The position numbers were made by a program, and so were the translations under genes. A stretch of DNA of 64,000 nucleotides from Dallia pectoralis (lineage: Eukaryota; Chordata; Actinopteri; Esociformes; Umbridae): the NCBI GenBank assembly GCA_029465975.1, contig CM055753.1:6107382-6171381 (forward strand), in the 5' to 3' direction. A model generated the notes under the pieces. The model was not told the origin of the DNA. It worked only from the letters and a program-made list of their open reading frames with translations, and did not search any database. Positions 12,884 to 22,708 of the stretch are shown piece by piece. Within the stretch, counting starts at the first letter, position 1; every line of letters starts with the position of its first letter.

Positions 12884-14300
12884 CTGGTGGGATTTTCAGA
12901 ACTACTTGTAGGGACATACAACTTAGGTGGAGAGATAACGGAGCAGACCGACGAGGCAGAGGTGACGATACTAAACTACACACCAATAAAACCAAAGGGG
13001 ATCCAAACAGGACATATAGATAGACTAGAACTAAAACACATAGAATGTGGACATGTAACAGCCCGCAGCCGCACAGGTCGTGACTGACCCTTACACTCAC
13101 GGCTCACGGAAATTTAGACGATGTCTCTGTTCAAACCGGCAACGCGACCAAACAGCGAAATCCCCATTTGGCATTAGTCTCAGTGCCTCGTTCTATGTGT
13201 TCGCCTGATCCCTCCTTGGATAGCAACTGAGCAATCCAGAGACACGCCACCGACTCTTATTCATTTCCGCCTTTCGATTTGAGTCACGATAATCGTCTCG
13301 CGAGCGTCAAGCCGCTCTTTCCAGAGTGGCGCACCTTGAGATATGACTGTCCCACAGCGCCGTGAAACGTCTAATCTGCAGCGCCCCCTAGGGGATCTGT
13401 GGACTCGGCTCGCGCTTCCCCGGTTTCCTCTGCCTCTTGTCTCTCTTGTCTCTTGTCTCTCTCACACACAATCTTCACCGCTCCACGACCGCAGCACACA
13501 CAGAGGGGTTTCCGGGCGGTTGGAAAATAAATTGTGTCACATAACACATCGGATGAGATAGATTGACATATCATATGTGTCTCATTAAGCCGGTGTCTTA
13601 AGACGTCTGCTGTGAATGATGTGATCTGTCATGAAATGCCCGTGATGATATTGGCCGCATCCCAAATGGCTTTTTTACATTTGGGATGCGGCCAGTAAAA
13701 GAGAGCATTAAAACAGCCTTTTGACACATAGCCGAAAAATAAAAAAGATTTCGCAGCTTTGCATTTTACATAACGCACACATTTGCTTGTTAAAATGAAG
13801 CTCTTTGCTTTTAAATATGACACAAGAGTAACTTTTAGGTACAAACAAACGTCTTCAAACGGTTCCACGAAACAGGTCACAAAATGTAAAACTCAACTGT
13901 TTCGGCTGTCACAGGGCCTTTATGTGCATTCAAATGTTTAAAGGATTAGGATAATTTGGTTCACGTTACGCATACTGATTCATACTGAACTCTTTACTTT
14001 AGACCTCAAAGTTTGAGTTTGTTTATTTGTTCATTTTTATGGCAGGTCTGCATCACACTTCATCATCAGTATCTCTGAATAGACTCTTTATCGCCCTCTT
14101 CCTCACTCTCACAAATGTCTCTTTCTCTCTTTCTCATCTGACGAACAAGTGAGAAAGATCAAGTGAGACCAAAGGCTTATCCATCAAGTGCGTCAAACAC
14201 CCTGTTTAAGAGATGTTCACAGACTTCCTAAAGAAGGTGCTGCAAAGAAATTAAACACAATGAGACAAAACTAGACAGGAGATCATAGAAGAGCTAATCT
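12884..14300. other. No gene recognised
   Basis: Contains the CTCF-like site at 13377 and a GGGATGCGGCC palindromic pair (13656-13694, GCCGCATCCCAAATG against CATTTGGGATGCGGC) that could fold as a short hairpin. No coding evidence. Confidence 0.55.
13377..13394 (-). promoter_or_regulatory. CTCF-like motif
   Basis: The minus strand reads CCCCTAGGGGGCGCTGCA, close to the vertebrate CTCF core (CCACTAGGGGGCGCTG). Sequence match only. Confidence 0.4.
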
Positions 14301-14540
14301 CTATCTGGGTGAAACCAGGTGAGAGGAGCTCCTATCTGGGTGAAGCCAGGTGAGAGGAGCTCCTATCTTGGTGAAGCCAGGTGAGAGGAGCTCCGATCTG
14401 GGTGAAGCCAGGTGAGAGGAGCTCCGATCTGGGTGAAGCCAGGTGAGAGGAGCTCCTATCTGGGTGAAGCCAGGTGGGAGGAGCTCCTATTTGGGTGAAG
14501 CCAGGTGGGAGGAGCTCCTATTTAGGTGAAGCCAGGTGAG
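14301..14540. repeat. 31-bp minisatellite, about 8 copies
   Basis: Unit CTATCTGGGTGAAGCCAGGT + GAGAGGAGCTC, with single-base variants between copies. Confidence 0.95.
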
Positions 14541-14707
14541 CTTGGTGATGCTATGTCCAGGTGTATGCTACCTATGTAAAGCCAGACAGAAACTATTAAT
14601 GCCAAACAGAGCAGTCCAGTTTCATATCAGGCTCCAATTGGTCGGCTTGGAAACAAATCCAAACACTGCTTCTATGGGACGTCCAGAATGGACGGGTTTA
14701 AGAGAAA

Positions 14708-14760
14708 AAGCGTGTGTGTGTGTGTGTGTGTAGTGTGTGTGTGTGTGTGTGTGTGCGTGT
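14708..14760. repeat. (GT)n microsatellite
   Basis: GT run interrupted once by TA, directly after the 31-bp minisatellite region. Confidence 0.95.
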
Positions 14761-16410
14761 AAGGTTTTTTCTATTCTGGCAGGGACCAAAAGTCCCATGC
14801 AAGGATGGTTGATCGCAAAACAGTGCAACTGTGTCATTGCGTCCAGGCGTTTCTATCCTATCTGTGACATATCGACAGCGACCCGGAGTTCGGTGCCGTG
14901 TTGTGAAAATAGGCTGGGAGCCGCACATGGTGGAGAGGTGGATGTCATACCGGGTCACACTGGGTCAACCTGGGCTTGGGGCTCTCATGTAAATCCTTGC
15001 TATAGGTCAGGTGCTGCATGTTGTGTTTGTTGTCTGGGTAACATCCTCTCCTCCAAAGCAAATGCACAATACATCCTGCTGTTCGTTAAAGACAGGAACG
15101 AGTCTTCGAGGACGTGTCTTTCGATCAGATCCTCCAGGAACAGATGCCAGTTGATATGGGAGTTGAGACGAGGCCGTGATCCTAAATTGGACTGAATATT
15201 GCATTCTGTTCCTGATGCAAACAACACCAACCCCGCAGTAGATGACTGGACACGCAGTGTTTATGGCTATAATTCATGCCTGCTCACACAGCACGTTATG
15301 ACGTTAATAACGTTTTCCCGTAGACGTTTTCGTTTTTCCTAGAGGCGTCATATGTCTCTGGGAAGATCACAAACAAGGGTTTACAGTCAATTGAGATATT
15401 GTCGTCTGAACGTTTCGGGATTAATATTCCACGAGATTGCACAGGAACGCATTCAGCCATCCCAGGTGTGTCACAGTAATCTACAGGCCTGATTATGGAG
15501 ACATGTTCCAGATGAGCGATTGTCCAACGCTGCTTGCCAACTTCTATTTAAAATAGCTTCAGGTGGACCAGAACAGGTCATCCTTCAAAGGCTTCACTCG
15601 ATGTTATTGCTTTGGGAGTGGAGAGCAACAAAGGCATTTTGATCAATCGCTTGTGTATATTTCTTCTGCTGGTCTAAGACAGGTCAATACGTACTGTAAA
15701 TGAACACATCACTTTTTGTTAACCACAACGGTTGTTTGATGATGCAACACGATGTTGATTTGCTGTAACATACTGAATATTTTTATTTACAATAGGAACT
15801 TGGTGTTTCTTAAATAATCGGCGTATCGTTATGCTCACACATCTGGACATTGCTCCTTTGCAATAACCTGTTTTTTTTTCACATCACAAAAACCTGGGGT
15901 GTGTAGACTTTTTATATCCACTGTAGGCCTACATGTGTCTCTTCAAGGTTTCCAATTGGGTGAGCCTTCGTGTTCTTACTTGCGTGGGTCTCCGTCCGTT
16001 TGGGCCACAGTATCACTGTGCATCAACTCTGCGGTTTCTTGGTTAACGAGGGTTCACGCTGGATTTCTGTATAAGCACTTTGTGACAACTTTGCCCCATC
16101 TGCTATGTGTGACTAAAGACAGGGGGCGCTAGCTCTTTGATCATAGGTACAGCAGTTACTTTTCTCTTGCATTATGCATTTAAAAACAACTCTTGCTGGA
16201 AATTGTTTGTGAAGTAAATACTGTCGTTATAATTCTACAGTGGTTTTTGACTGTGTACGTTCAGGTAATATAATTAACCATACTACAATTAATACTAACA
16301 CTCTAATAATAAACAACAGAGAACAAGAATGAATGCATTTGAAAAACCCCCCAGAAAATGGGTTATAATATAATATAATGCGTTATACGCTAACCAGAGC
16401 CATAGAGAGA
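14761..16410. other. No gene recognised
   Basis: A 152-codon plus-strand frame (14737-15195) begins in the GT tract and has no domain. 15540-16130 is unique sequence. Confidence 0.5.
16114..16131 (+). promoter_or_regulatory. CTCF-like motif
   Basis: The plus strand reads AGACAGGGGGCGCTAGC, with the AGGGGGCGCTAG part of the CTCF consensus. It points away from the motif at 13377. Confidence 0.35.
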
Positions 16411-17121
16411 ATGGCTCTGACGCTAACCATTCAAGTGGGAAACACACCTATTGAGAAACAGCTATGTTCATGCACAGCAGTAATAAAGTGTACCTATAGT
16501 GAACGCATGATGACTACTGTTAATGAGATGATTAAGTTCGCATAGCAACATTTTCCTTGGAGATCTCTGGGCAAGCCCCCTGATGTCCGTCCTTTGACCT
16601 AATACCGGGAGAGCCGCGATCGGATTGGGGTACTCAAGGGTAGGATGTCGATTAACAAAATGCTGAAATACATTTTAAAGTATTTCAGTGAGCCTCCGTA
16701 TTGCCTTTAATCATCTTATTTTACGTTCAAATATATGCATTATGAACAAAGAACCGTCATTTTCTAAGCAATGCTGTGCTGAGTTAGCTAGCTAGCTAAC
16801 ATTAGCGTGTTCGTATTGGAGCAAACGTAAGTGTTTTTGTTAATCCTGTCGACATTTAACTGTGAATGGGGTCTCCCACACTGCTTGATCAGCGCCCGGC
16901 ATTTCTCCCCTTGGGTTTTTGGTTTGGGGAAAGGAAAAAATTCCACCTCCCCGTCCAAACTTTTAGGATATCGGGTATCAGATTTACACAATCCATAAGC
17001 ACAACGCGTTGGCATATTTCCCTTACTCGAAAGCTTGACAGACCTCCTGCGCCTAGTTACGGTTGCTAAACCACGATTGGCCTGTGGCTGTTTTTGGGCG
17101 TGGCTTAGCGAAGGGTCAATT
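16411..17121 (-). mobile_element. Truncated THAP-domain DNA transposon (P-element/Kolobok-like)
   Basis: The right end carries GGCGTGGCTTAGCGAAGGG (17097-17115), the same terminal sequence as the nested element at 28900-29770. Homology with that element runs down to about 16411, where no second inverted end is found, so this copy is truncated on the left. It carries a THAP-type ORF. THAP domains are the DNA-binding domains of P-element and some Kolobok transposases, hence the class assignment, which is inference. Confidence 0.7.
16788..17015 (-). pseudogene. THAP zinc-finger-like ORF of the truncated transposon
   Basis: The 75-residue frame starts MPTRCAYGLCKSDTRYPKSL and continues through VEFFPFPKPKT and CGRPHSQLNVDRINKNTYVC. 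It fits the start of a C2CH THAP domain: an initial Cys-x4-Cys pair, the FPFP block, and a later cysteine in TYVCS. The family's final Cys-x2-His is not completed, because after VCS the frame reads NTN. Either the domain continues after a splice junction or the copy is damaged. The ATG lies about 85 bp inside the terminal repeat, as expected for a transposase first exon. It could alternatively be a domesticated host THAP exon, but the association with the repeat makes this unlikely. Confidence 0.65.
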
Positions 17122-18541
17122 GTGCAACAAGGTACAGTATTAGTTTAGCACAAAATGAATCTTTTTAAATAATATTGTTTATGACATATGTACCTTTGAG
17201 AAGCGTCGAAACGGATAACTGCACGCCAATTTCTTTTCCTTCTTCTCATACGTTTCAAGCCTAGCTGGACTGGCCAAGTGCATTGTGGGGGAGGAAAGTG
17301 AAGAGTTGGTCTCACTGCATTTGCTAATGATTTGACCAAGGCTTTATCAAATGCAGAATCCTGAGACATCACTGTCACCTGGAGCAACATTTCCGACCCA
17401 AATGTTTGAATTAGCTCGTGGAAATCACTAAACGGGAAAAGTACAGATACTGTAGTTTCTTTCAACAAGTAATTACTTCAACTTCATTTAAGTTTCATGA
17501 ACCCTGGAGCGGTTAACAAGACATTCTCAATCATGTCAAGTCAGAAATCTCTCTGACCAGGGTTGAGCTCAGGCATGTATACGTTCAGTATAACCACCTC
17601 CTCACCCACGTATCTGGATCCCAAGATGTCTACATGGCTTGAGGAGATTAATAAAAGTAGAAAAGCACATCTCGTACAAATGAGCAGGGTCAAAGTTCAC
17701 AATGACCTTTTACCTGACCTTACACAGCAAGAACAATATGAATTATACAATTATATCGTTATACGGTAATATGAACATTTTCACACAGCTCCACAGACGC
17801 TCTTTAAAATCCTTTTGATTTTATAATTCTGGGTGTAAGCTTGAGGTGGGTCAAGACCTGAGGTGCCACAGAAATCAGACCGATTTCAGGGAAGATGGGA
17901 TATCCCAAAAATCTTTTTTTGGGGGGGTTAGCACTTACTAGAACTACACACACAAAAAATTTTCAAAGTTAATTCAACAAATGAAATATGCAATTTAAAA
18001 AACGGAATGACCGTGACTATGTTTTAAAAAGGGACATTCCAGGAATTCTTTCAAACGTTTTATTTACGTTCTAATATGTCATCTGAGTTGTATTTTGAAG
18101 TTGTAATCATATTGCTATCGTTGACAACCTTGCTACAACCTTGCTACAACTATTGGAATTGAAAATAATGTAACAGACAACTTGAGAAGTCTCCCATAAT
18201 AACCCCCCGGCGTTGGTTTGCAATCCTAAGCAGCCTGCCATCACATAGGAACTACAGGAGCTGCTGCACTGGGTGTGAACCGTCCGCTAGAAAAATATTG
18301 GACAGATCATCGCTTAATTAGGCATTTTATTTTCAAACCAATACATAGATGTTTCTTAAAAAAGAGTTGGCTTTGAATAACCTTTTCGATATGACCATAA
18401 GGCAATAGCAGTGTTCGCGTGCAAGACCGAATAAAGGCACTGCACTTTATTAATTGTATTTTTAATATTTATTTCAAGCAGGTGGTTTTATGTCATTTCA
18501 ACATTCCAAAAAATGGGAATCATTTATGAGAAATTCTGCCT
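17122..18541. other. No gene recognised
   Basis: A 107-codon minus-strand frame (17145-17468, starting MLKETTVSVLFPFSDFHELI) and a 68-codon plus-strand frame (17563-17769) are not repeat-derived, but I recognise neither and see no convincing splice sites. The first abuts the THAP element and could belong to older transposon sequence. Confidence 0.4.
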
Positions 18542-18546
18542 CCTAA

Positions 18547-18958
18547 TGTCACGAACCGTAGGGTGTAGTGCAGGATGAAGCCAGGTGCAGAGCCAAATAA
18601 TCCGTTTAGCGGGTTTTATTCAATACAACAAAAGTAAAACAAACCGTAAACGGCGAAAAAGTGCTAACTGGGCTAATGAAATAAACAGTGCGCATATCGC
18701 GTCTTATAATAAACATATACCACCAACCACAATAGCACTCCAAATATACCACTCACCTCTAATATAATTACGTGACATGTAACAATGCGAAGCAATGAGT
18801 GCACTGCTCGCGACCCTCTTATATCCCAACATAAAGTGACAGATTACTAACAGCTGTGACCACGTGAAAGAGGAAGTAATCACAGCTAGTGAGAACAAAA
18901 ACACGGAAGTGGATCACCGAAATGGAAGTGTAGCAACGCCACCACACCAGTCGTGACA
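18547..18958 (-). repeat. 3' LTR of the minus-strand retrotransposon
   Basis: 412 bp copy of the same LTR. The polyadenylation signal AATAAA is at 18615-18620 on the minus strand. Confidence 0.92.
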
Positions 18959-19176
18959 GTATCCCCCACTAAAAGGCTAGCTCCCCAGATAGCCGAACGG
19001 AAACACAACACCAAAACAAGGGAGCAACAGGGAGAGAACCCACAGTTAAACCCAAAAGGGTCAGTCCAGGACCGCAGGTCCAGCCCTGAAAAGGCCTCAG
19101 TGGCTGAGAGTCCGCCATCTAGTGCGGCAGAGAGACCGCCATCTAGTGCGGCAGAGAGTCCGCCATCTTGTGCGGC

Positions 19177-21165
19177 TCAGAGTCTGCCGTCGTGGGCGAC
19201 GTCGTGGCGGAGGCCATCGTGGGCGCCGTCGTGGCGGCGGCCATCGGGGGCGCAGTCGTGGCGGCGGCCATCGTGGGCGGTGTCGTGGCGGAGGCCATCG
19301 TGAGCGTAGTCGTGGCGGCGGCCATCGTGAGCGTAGTCGTGGCGGCGGCCATCGTGAGCGTCGCGGCGGCCATCGTGAGCGTGGCGGCGGCCCATCGTGA
19401 GCGTCGTCGTGGCGGCGGCCATCGTGAGCGTAGACGTGGCGGCGGCCATCGTGAGCGTAGACGTGGCGGCGGCCATCGTGAGCGTAGACGTGGCGGCGGC
19501 CATCGTGGCGTAGTCGTGGCGGCGGCCATCGTGGGCGTCGTCGTGGCGCGGCCTTCGTGGGCGGCGATGCGGCAGCCATTGTGGGCGGCGATGCGGCAGC
19601 CATTGTGGGCGGCGATGCGGCAGCCATTGTGGGCGGCGATGCGGCAGCCATTGTGGGCGGCGATGCGGCAGCCATTGTGGGCGGCGATGCGGCAGCCATT
19701 GTGGGCGGCGATGCGGCAGCCATTGTGGGCGGCGATGCGGCAGCCATTGTGGGCGGCGATGCGGCAGCCATTGTGGGCGGCGATGCGGCAGCCATTGTGA
19801 GCGGCGATGCGGCAGCCATTGTGGGCGGCGATGCGGCAGCCATTGTGGGCGGCGATGCGGCAGCCATTGTGGGCGGCGATGCGGCAGCCATTGTGGGCGG
19901 CGATGCGGCAGCCATTGTGGGCGGCGATGCGGCGGCAGCCATCTTGGGCGCTGGCGGGACGACGGCAGCCATCTTGAGCGCTGGCGGGACGACGGCAGCC
20001 ATCTTGAGCGCTGGCGTGACGGCAACAGCCATCTTGAGCGCTGGCGGGACGGCGGGAGCCATCGTGGACGCTGGCGAGACGGCGGCAGCCATCTTGGGCG
20101 CTGGCGGGACGACGGCAGCCATCTTGAGCGCTGGCGGGACGACGGCAGCCATCTTGAGCGCTGGCGTGACGGCAACAGCCATCTTGAGCGCTGGCGGGAC
20201 GGCGGGAGCCATCGTGGACGCTGGCGTGACGGTGGCAGCCATCTTGGGCGCTGGCGTGACGGCGGCAGCCATCTTGGGCGCTGGCGGGACGGCGGCAGCC
20301 ATCTTGGGCGCTGGCGGGACGGCAACAGCCATCTTGGGCGCTGGCGTGACGGCAACAGCCATCTTGGGCGCTGGCGTGACGGCAACAGCCATCTTGGGCG
20401 CTGGCGTGACGGCGGGAGCCATCGTGGACGCTGGCGAGACGGCGGGAGCCATCGTGGACGCTGGCGAGACGGCGGCAGCCATCTTGAGCGCTGGCGGGAC
20501 GACAGCAGCCATCTTGAGCGCTGGCGTGACGGCAACAGCCATCTTGAGCGCTGGCGTGACGGCGGGAGCCATCGTGGACGCTGGCGAGACGGCGACCATC
20601 TCAGGCGCAAGCGTGGTGGCGACCATCTCAGGCGCTGGCTCCTGTAAGTCCAGCCATGTCCTCCACCACGTCCTAATAATGGCAGTGGGCTGGTCATCCA
20701 ACCCCTCCGGGGTTTTCTGTCCCTGACGTCGGCGGCAGAAAAGGGTCCTCCCACGTCGGGGTTAGTGGCTGTAGCTCCAGGGGTTTTCCTCCCCCTGTCT
20801 GCAGCCCCGGAGCAGTGGGTGGCCGTCCTTGCAGCACCAGGACCGTGGGTGTTCTCTCCGCGGTCCTCCCGGAACACCTCCTTAGCTCCCCCAAAACCTT
20901 TTTTGGGACGCCTTCGGGGTGCCCTCTTGCCTTCCTCCGGGAAGGACCGCGGACCCGATGTACTCAGCCCTGATAGCTGCATTGGTGGCTCATAACCGAA
21001 GTAAGCACGGAGGCGCCTATACTCCTCTTCGGGCGTCTCCGGCTTACGCCAGTCCCACTGCTCCGTGGTGCGACGGTGAGCTTCATCCTTCGGGGCGCTA
21101 TAGCTTGCCCCCCCGAGGAATCCACTCACCATCAGGCTCCGCTGGCTATTTTGTTGGCTTAGCAT
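19177..21165 (-). CDS. Long ORF of the LTR element: unique N-terminus plus Arg/Pro/Trp decapeptide repeats
   Basis: This 662-residue frame opens with an ATG only two bases inside the 5' LTR boundary. Residues 1 to about 165 are non-repetitive and hydrophilic, with an acidic-aromatic stretch (EEEYRRLRAYFGYEP near residue 47) and a basic segment (KRAPRRRPKKGF). The rest is low complexity: first repeats of the type SRQRPRWLPP encoded by 30-bp units, then HRRPQWLP encoded by 24-bp units, then a degenerate His/Asp/Arg-rich tail. No zinc knuckle or enzymatic motif is visible. The other minus-strand frame over the repeats (534 residues, PAPKMAAAV and SPPTMAAA repeats) is also open, so which frame is translated downstream of the unique part is uncertain. 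A GTGAGT close to the start could be a splice donor. It may be a gag-like or purely structural RNA-embedded frame; I assign no function. Confidence 0.55.
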   Translation of the reverse strand: MLSQQNSQRSLMVSGFLGGASYSAPKDEAHRRTTEQWDWRKPETPEEEYRRLRAYFGYEPPMQLSGLSTSGPRSFPEEGKRAPRRRPKKGFGGAKEVFREDRGENTHGPGAARTATHCSGAADRGRKTPGATATNPDVGGPFSAADVRDRKPRRGWMTSPLPLLGRGGGHGWTYRSQRLRWSPPRLRLRWSPSRQRPRWLPPSRQRSRWLLPSRQRSRWLLSSRQRSRWLPPSRQRPRWLPPSRQRPRWLPPSRQRPRWLLPSRQRPRWLLPSRQRPRWLLPSRQRPRWLPPSRQRPRWLPPSRQRPRWLPPSRQRPRWLPPSRQRSRWLLPSRQRSRWLPSSRQRSRWLPSSRQRPRWLPPSRQRPRWLPPSRQRSRWLLPSRQRSRWLPSSRQRSRWLPSSRQRPRWLPPHRRPQWLPHRRPQWLPHRRPQWLPHRRPQWLPHRRPQWLPHRRSQWLPHRRPQWLPHRRPQWLPHRRPQWLPHRRPQWLPHRRPQWLPHRRPQWLPHRRPQWLPHRRPQWLPHRRPQWLPHRRPRRPRHDDAHDGRRHDYATMAAATSTLTMAAATSTLTMAAATSTLTMAAATTTLTMGRRHAHDGRRDAHDGRRHDYAHDGRRHDYAHDGLRHDTAHDGRRHDCAPDGRRHDGAHDGLRHDVAHDGRL
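19557..19932. repeat. 24-bp minisatellite inside the LTR element
   Basis: About 16 near-identical units of GCGGCGATGCGGCAGCCATT + GTGG. One unit has GTGA instead of GTGG (about 19798). Adjacent degenerate 18- to 24-bp units (GGCGGCGGCCATCGTGAGCG type) continue down to about 19195. Confidence 0.92.
19933..20640. repeat. 30-bp minisatellite inside the LTR element
   Basis: About 23 units of the type GCTGGCGGGACGGCGGCAGC + CATCTTGGGC. I count 17 units with GCCATCTTG; the others carry CCATCGTGG. The unit length is divisible by three and lacks stops in several frames, so long frames stay open on both strands. Confidence 0.92.
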
Positions 21166-21167
21166 TC

Positions 21168-21580
21168 TGTCACGAACCGTAGGGTGTAGTGCAGGATGAA
21201 GCCAGGTGCAGAGCCAAATAATCCGTTTAGCGGGTTTTATTCAATACAACAAAAGTAAAACAAACCGTAAACGGCGAAAAAGTGCTAACTGGGCTAATGA
21301 AAATAAACAGTGCGCATATCGCGTCTTATAATAAACATATACCACCGACCACAATAGCACTCCAAATATACCACTCACCTCTAATATAATTACGTGACAT
21401 GTAACAATGCGAAGCAATGAGTGCACTGCTCGCGACCCTCTTATATCCCAACATAAAGTGACAGATTACTAACAGCTGTGACCACGTGAAAGAGGAAGTA
21501 ATCACAGCTAGTGAGAACAAAAACACGGAAGTGGATCACCGAAATGGAAGTGTAGCAACGCCACCACACCAGTCGTGACA
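21168..21580 (-). repeat. 5' LTR of the minus-strand retrotransposon
   Basis: 413 bp, TG...CA ends within an 8-bp inverted repeat. The TATA-like box is at about 21440-21448 (minus strand) and AATAAA is further downstream at about 21236-21241. It is nearly identical to the 3' LTR. Confidence 0.92.
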
Positions 21581-21585
21581 CCTAA

Positions 21586-22397
21586 CTGGGCTGGGTAAAG
21601 TGAACAGGGAGCGAGAGGCAGAGCGTATATTTCCGTTTGTGGTGTTTATTTAAAATCCATATAAAACAAACATGAAACAATGAACGCTTACACAAAGCGA
21701 ACTTTAAGACCTATAACATAAAGTGCACGACTACATTTAACCAAACACTCACCAACATTCACATGGAACATTCTATTAATCCCAAGCACCCGTGAACTGG
21801 ATCTAATCAATTCGCAGTAGTTATTTGCAAGAATGGGCTGTTGCACTTAATTCGGGATGCCTTCACAGAAAGACACTTTTTGCTTTAACAAACAGTTTTT
21901 TTTGTATAATGTGAATCCTTTTAAATTGTTGACCTTTCTATCACTTGCAGGTAAATCAACCATTTAATTTCTGTTAAATATCTGTTACATTTTGACTTTC
22001 GATTGTATTCTTTCACATGTGTTGCCTGGTGAAAATGTAACGTAAGAACAATGTATTCCAACTGCATTTGCTCAAAATTGCCGGAATATTTCCCAGACAC
22101 CTCAGACATTCACGTCATAATATGTTTTAGTGGCTGAATATTTATTGCAATGTCAGCGTAAGAGAGGCAATATAGCTAGTTATCCCTGGATTTCTGGATC
22201 CCATTAGGACACAGAACTGATTCCATCCCCAGAGGAAAGCTGTGTGTCTGGGCAGCCACGGCTCGTCCGTGTCCCCGCGCTAAACCAACTGGCTCTGGCA
22301 AGGTGTTTGTCAAACCCCACAATATTGAGGCTGCCATTAGGAAAGTGTCTTGCCAAAGTGAAAGCCTGGTCCTTACTGCCGGAAGGGGATTGCATGT
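21586..22397. other. Flank of the LTR element; no gene recognised
   Basis: 21586-21790 (TGTTTATTTAAAATCC, TATAAAACAAACATGAAACA, CACTCACC) has an LTR-like flavour similar to the intact element but cannot be aligned convincingly by eye. Confidence 0.4.
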
Positions 22398-22508
22398 GTG
22401 TAGGTGTGTGCGTGTGTGTTCAAGCGTTGAGAAATGAGCAGTGTGTGTACGTGTGTGCATGCACAACAAATTATATTTCTGTGTGTGTGTGTGTGTGTGT
22501 GTGTCTGT
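22398..22508. repeat. GT-rich stretch with (GT)n at 22481-22504
   Basis: Imperfect GT repeats followed by a pure run, about 200 bp before the 19-bp minisatellite. Confidence 0.9.
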
Positions 22509-22708
22509 GTGCTATCCTACATCACTATAAATTTCAAAATGTATAGGCCTCAATGCTGGTAGTGGATGTATCAAATGCAACATAGAAAACTAATTTCAGT
22601 GTGTCATATTTCTCTAAACAATGTATGTCTGACCTTGCTTTCGTTGGAAACTGGATCCATGCTGTAAAGTATTTTAGGTCCAAACAGGCTTCCTTGCAAC
22701 TGTGAAAT

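Larger units (their letters stand above)
18547..21580 (-). mobile_element. Complete non-autonomous LTR retrotransposon with repeat-filled body
   Basis: Two direct LTRs (18547-18958, 412 bp; 21168-21580, 413 bp) differ by one A insertion and very few substitutions. Both start TGTCACGA and end TCGTGACA on the plus strand. The element is flanked by a perfect 5-bp target duplication, CCTAA (18542-18546 and 21581-21585). Orientation is minus: on that strand each LTR has a TATA-like GATATAAGAGG followed by AATAAA, and a purine tract AGTGGGGGATAC precedes the 3' LTR at 18959. The internal 2.2 kb has no protease, reverse transcriptase, RNase H or integrase frame, so mobilisation must be in trans. No TGG-type primer-binding site follows the 5' LTR. 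Confidence 0.93.

Noticed and set aside
17145..17468. 107-codon minus-strand ORF as a host gene
   Set aside because: No domain is recognised and it abuts transposon sequence; left as unassigned rather than annotated.
19122..20726. Plus-strand Gly/Ala-rich ORFs (389, 210 and 92 codons)
   Set aside because: They are antisense to the LTR element's ORF and arise from the GC-rich tandem units.
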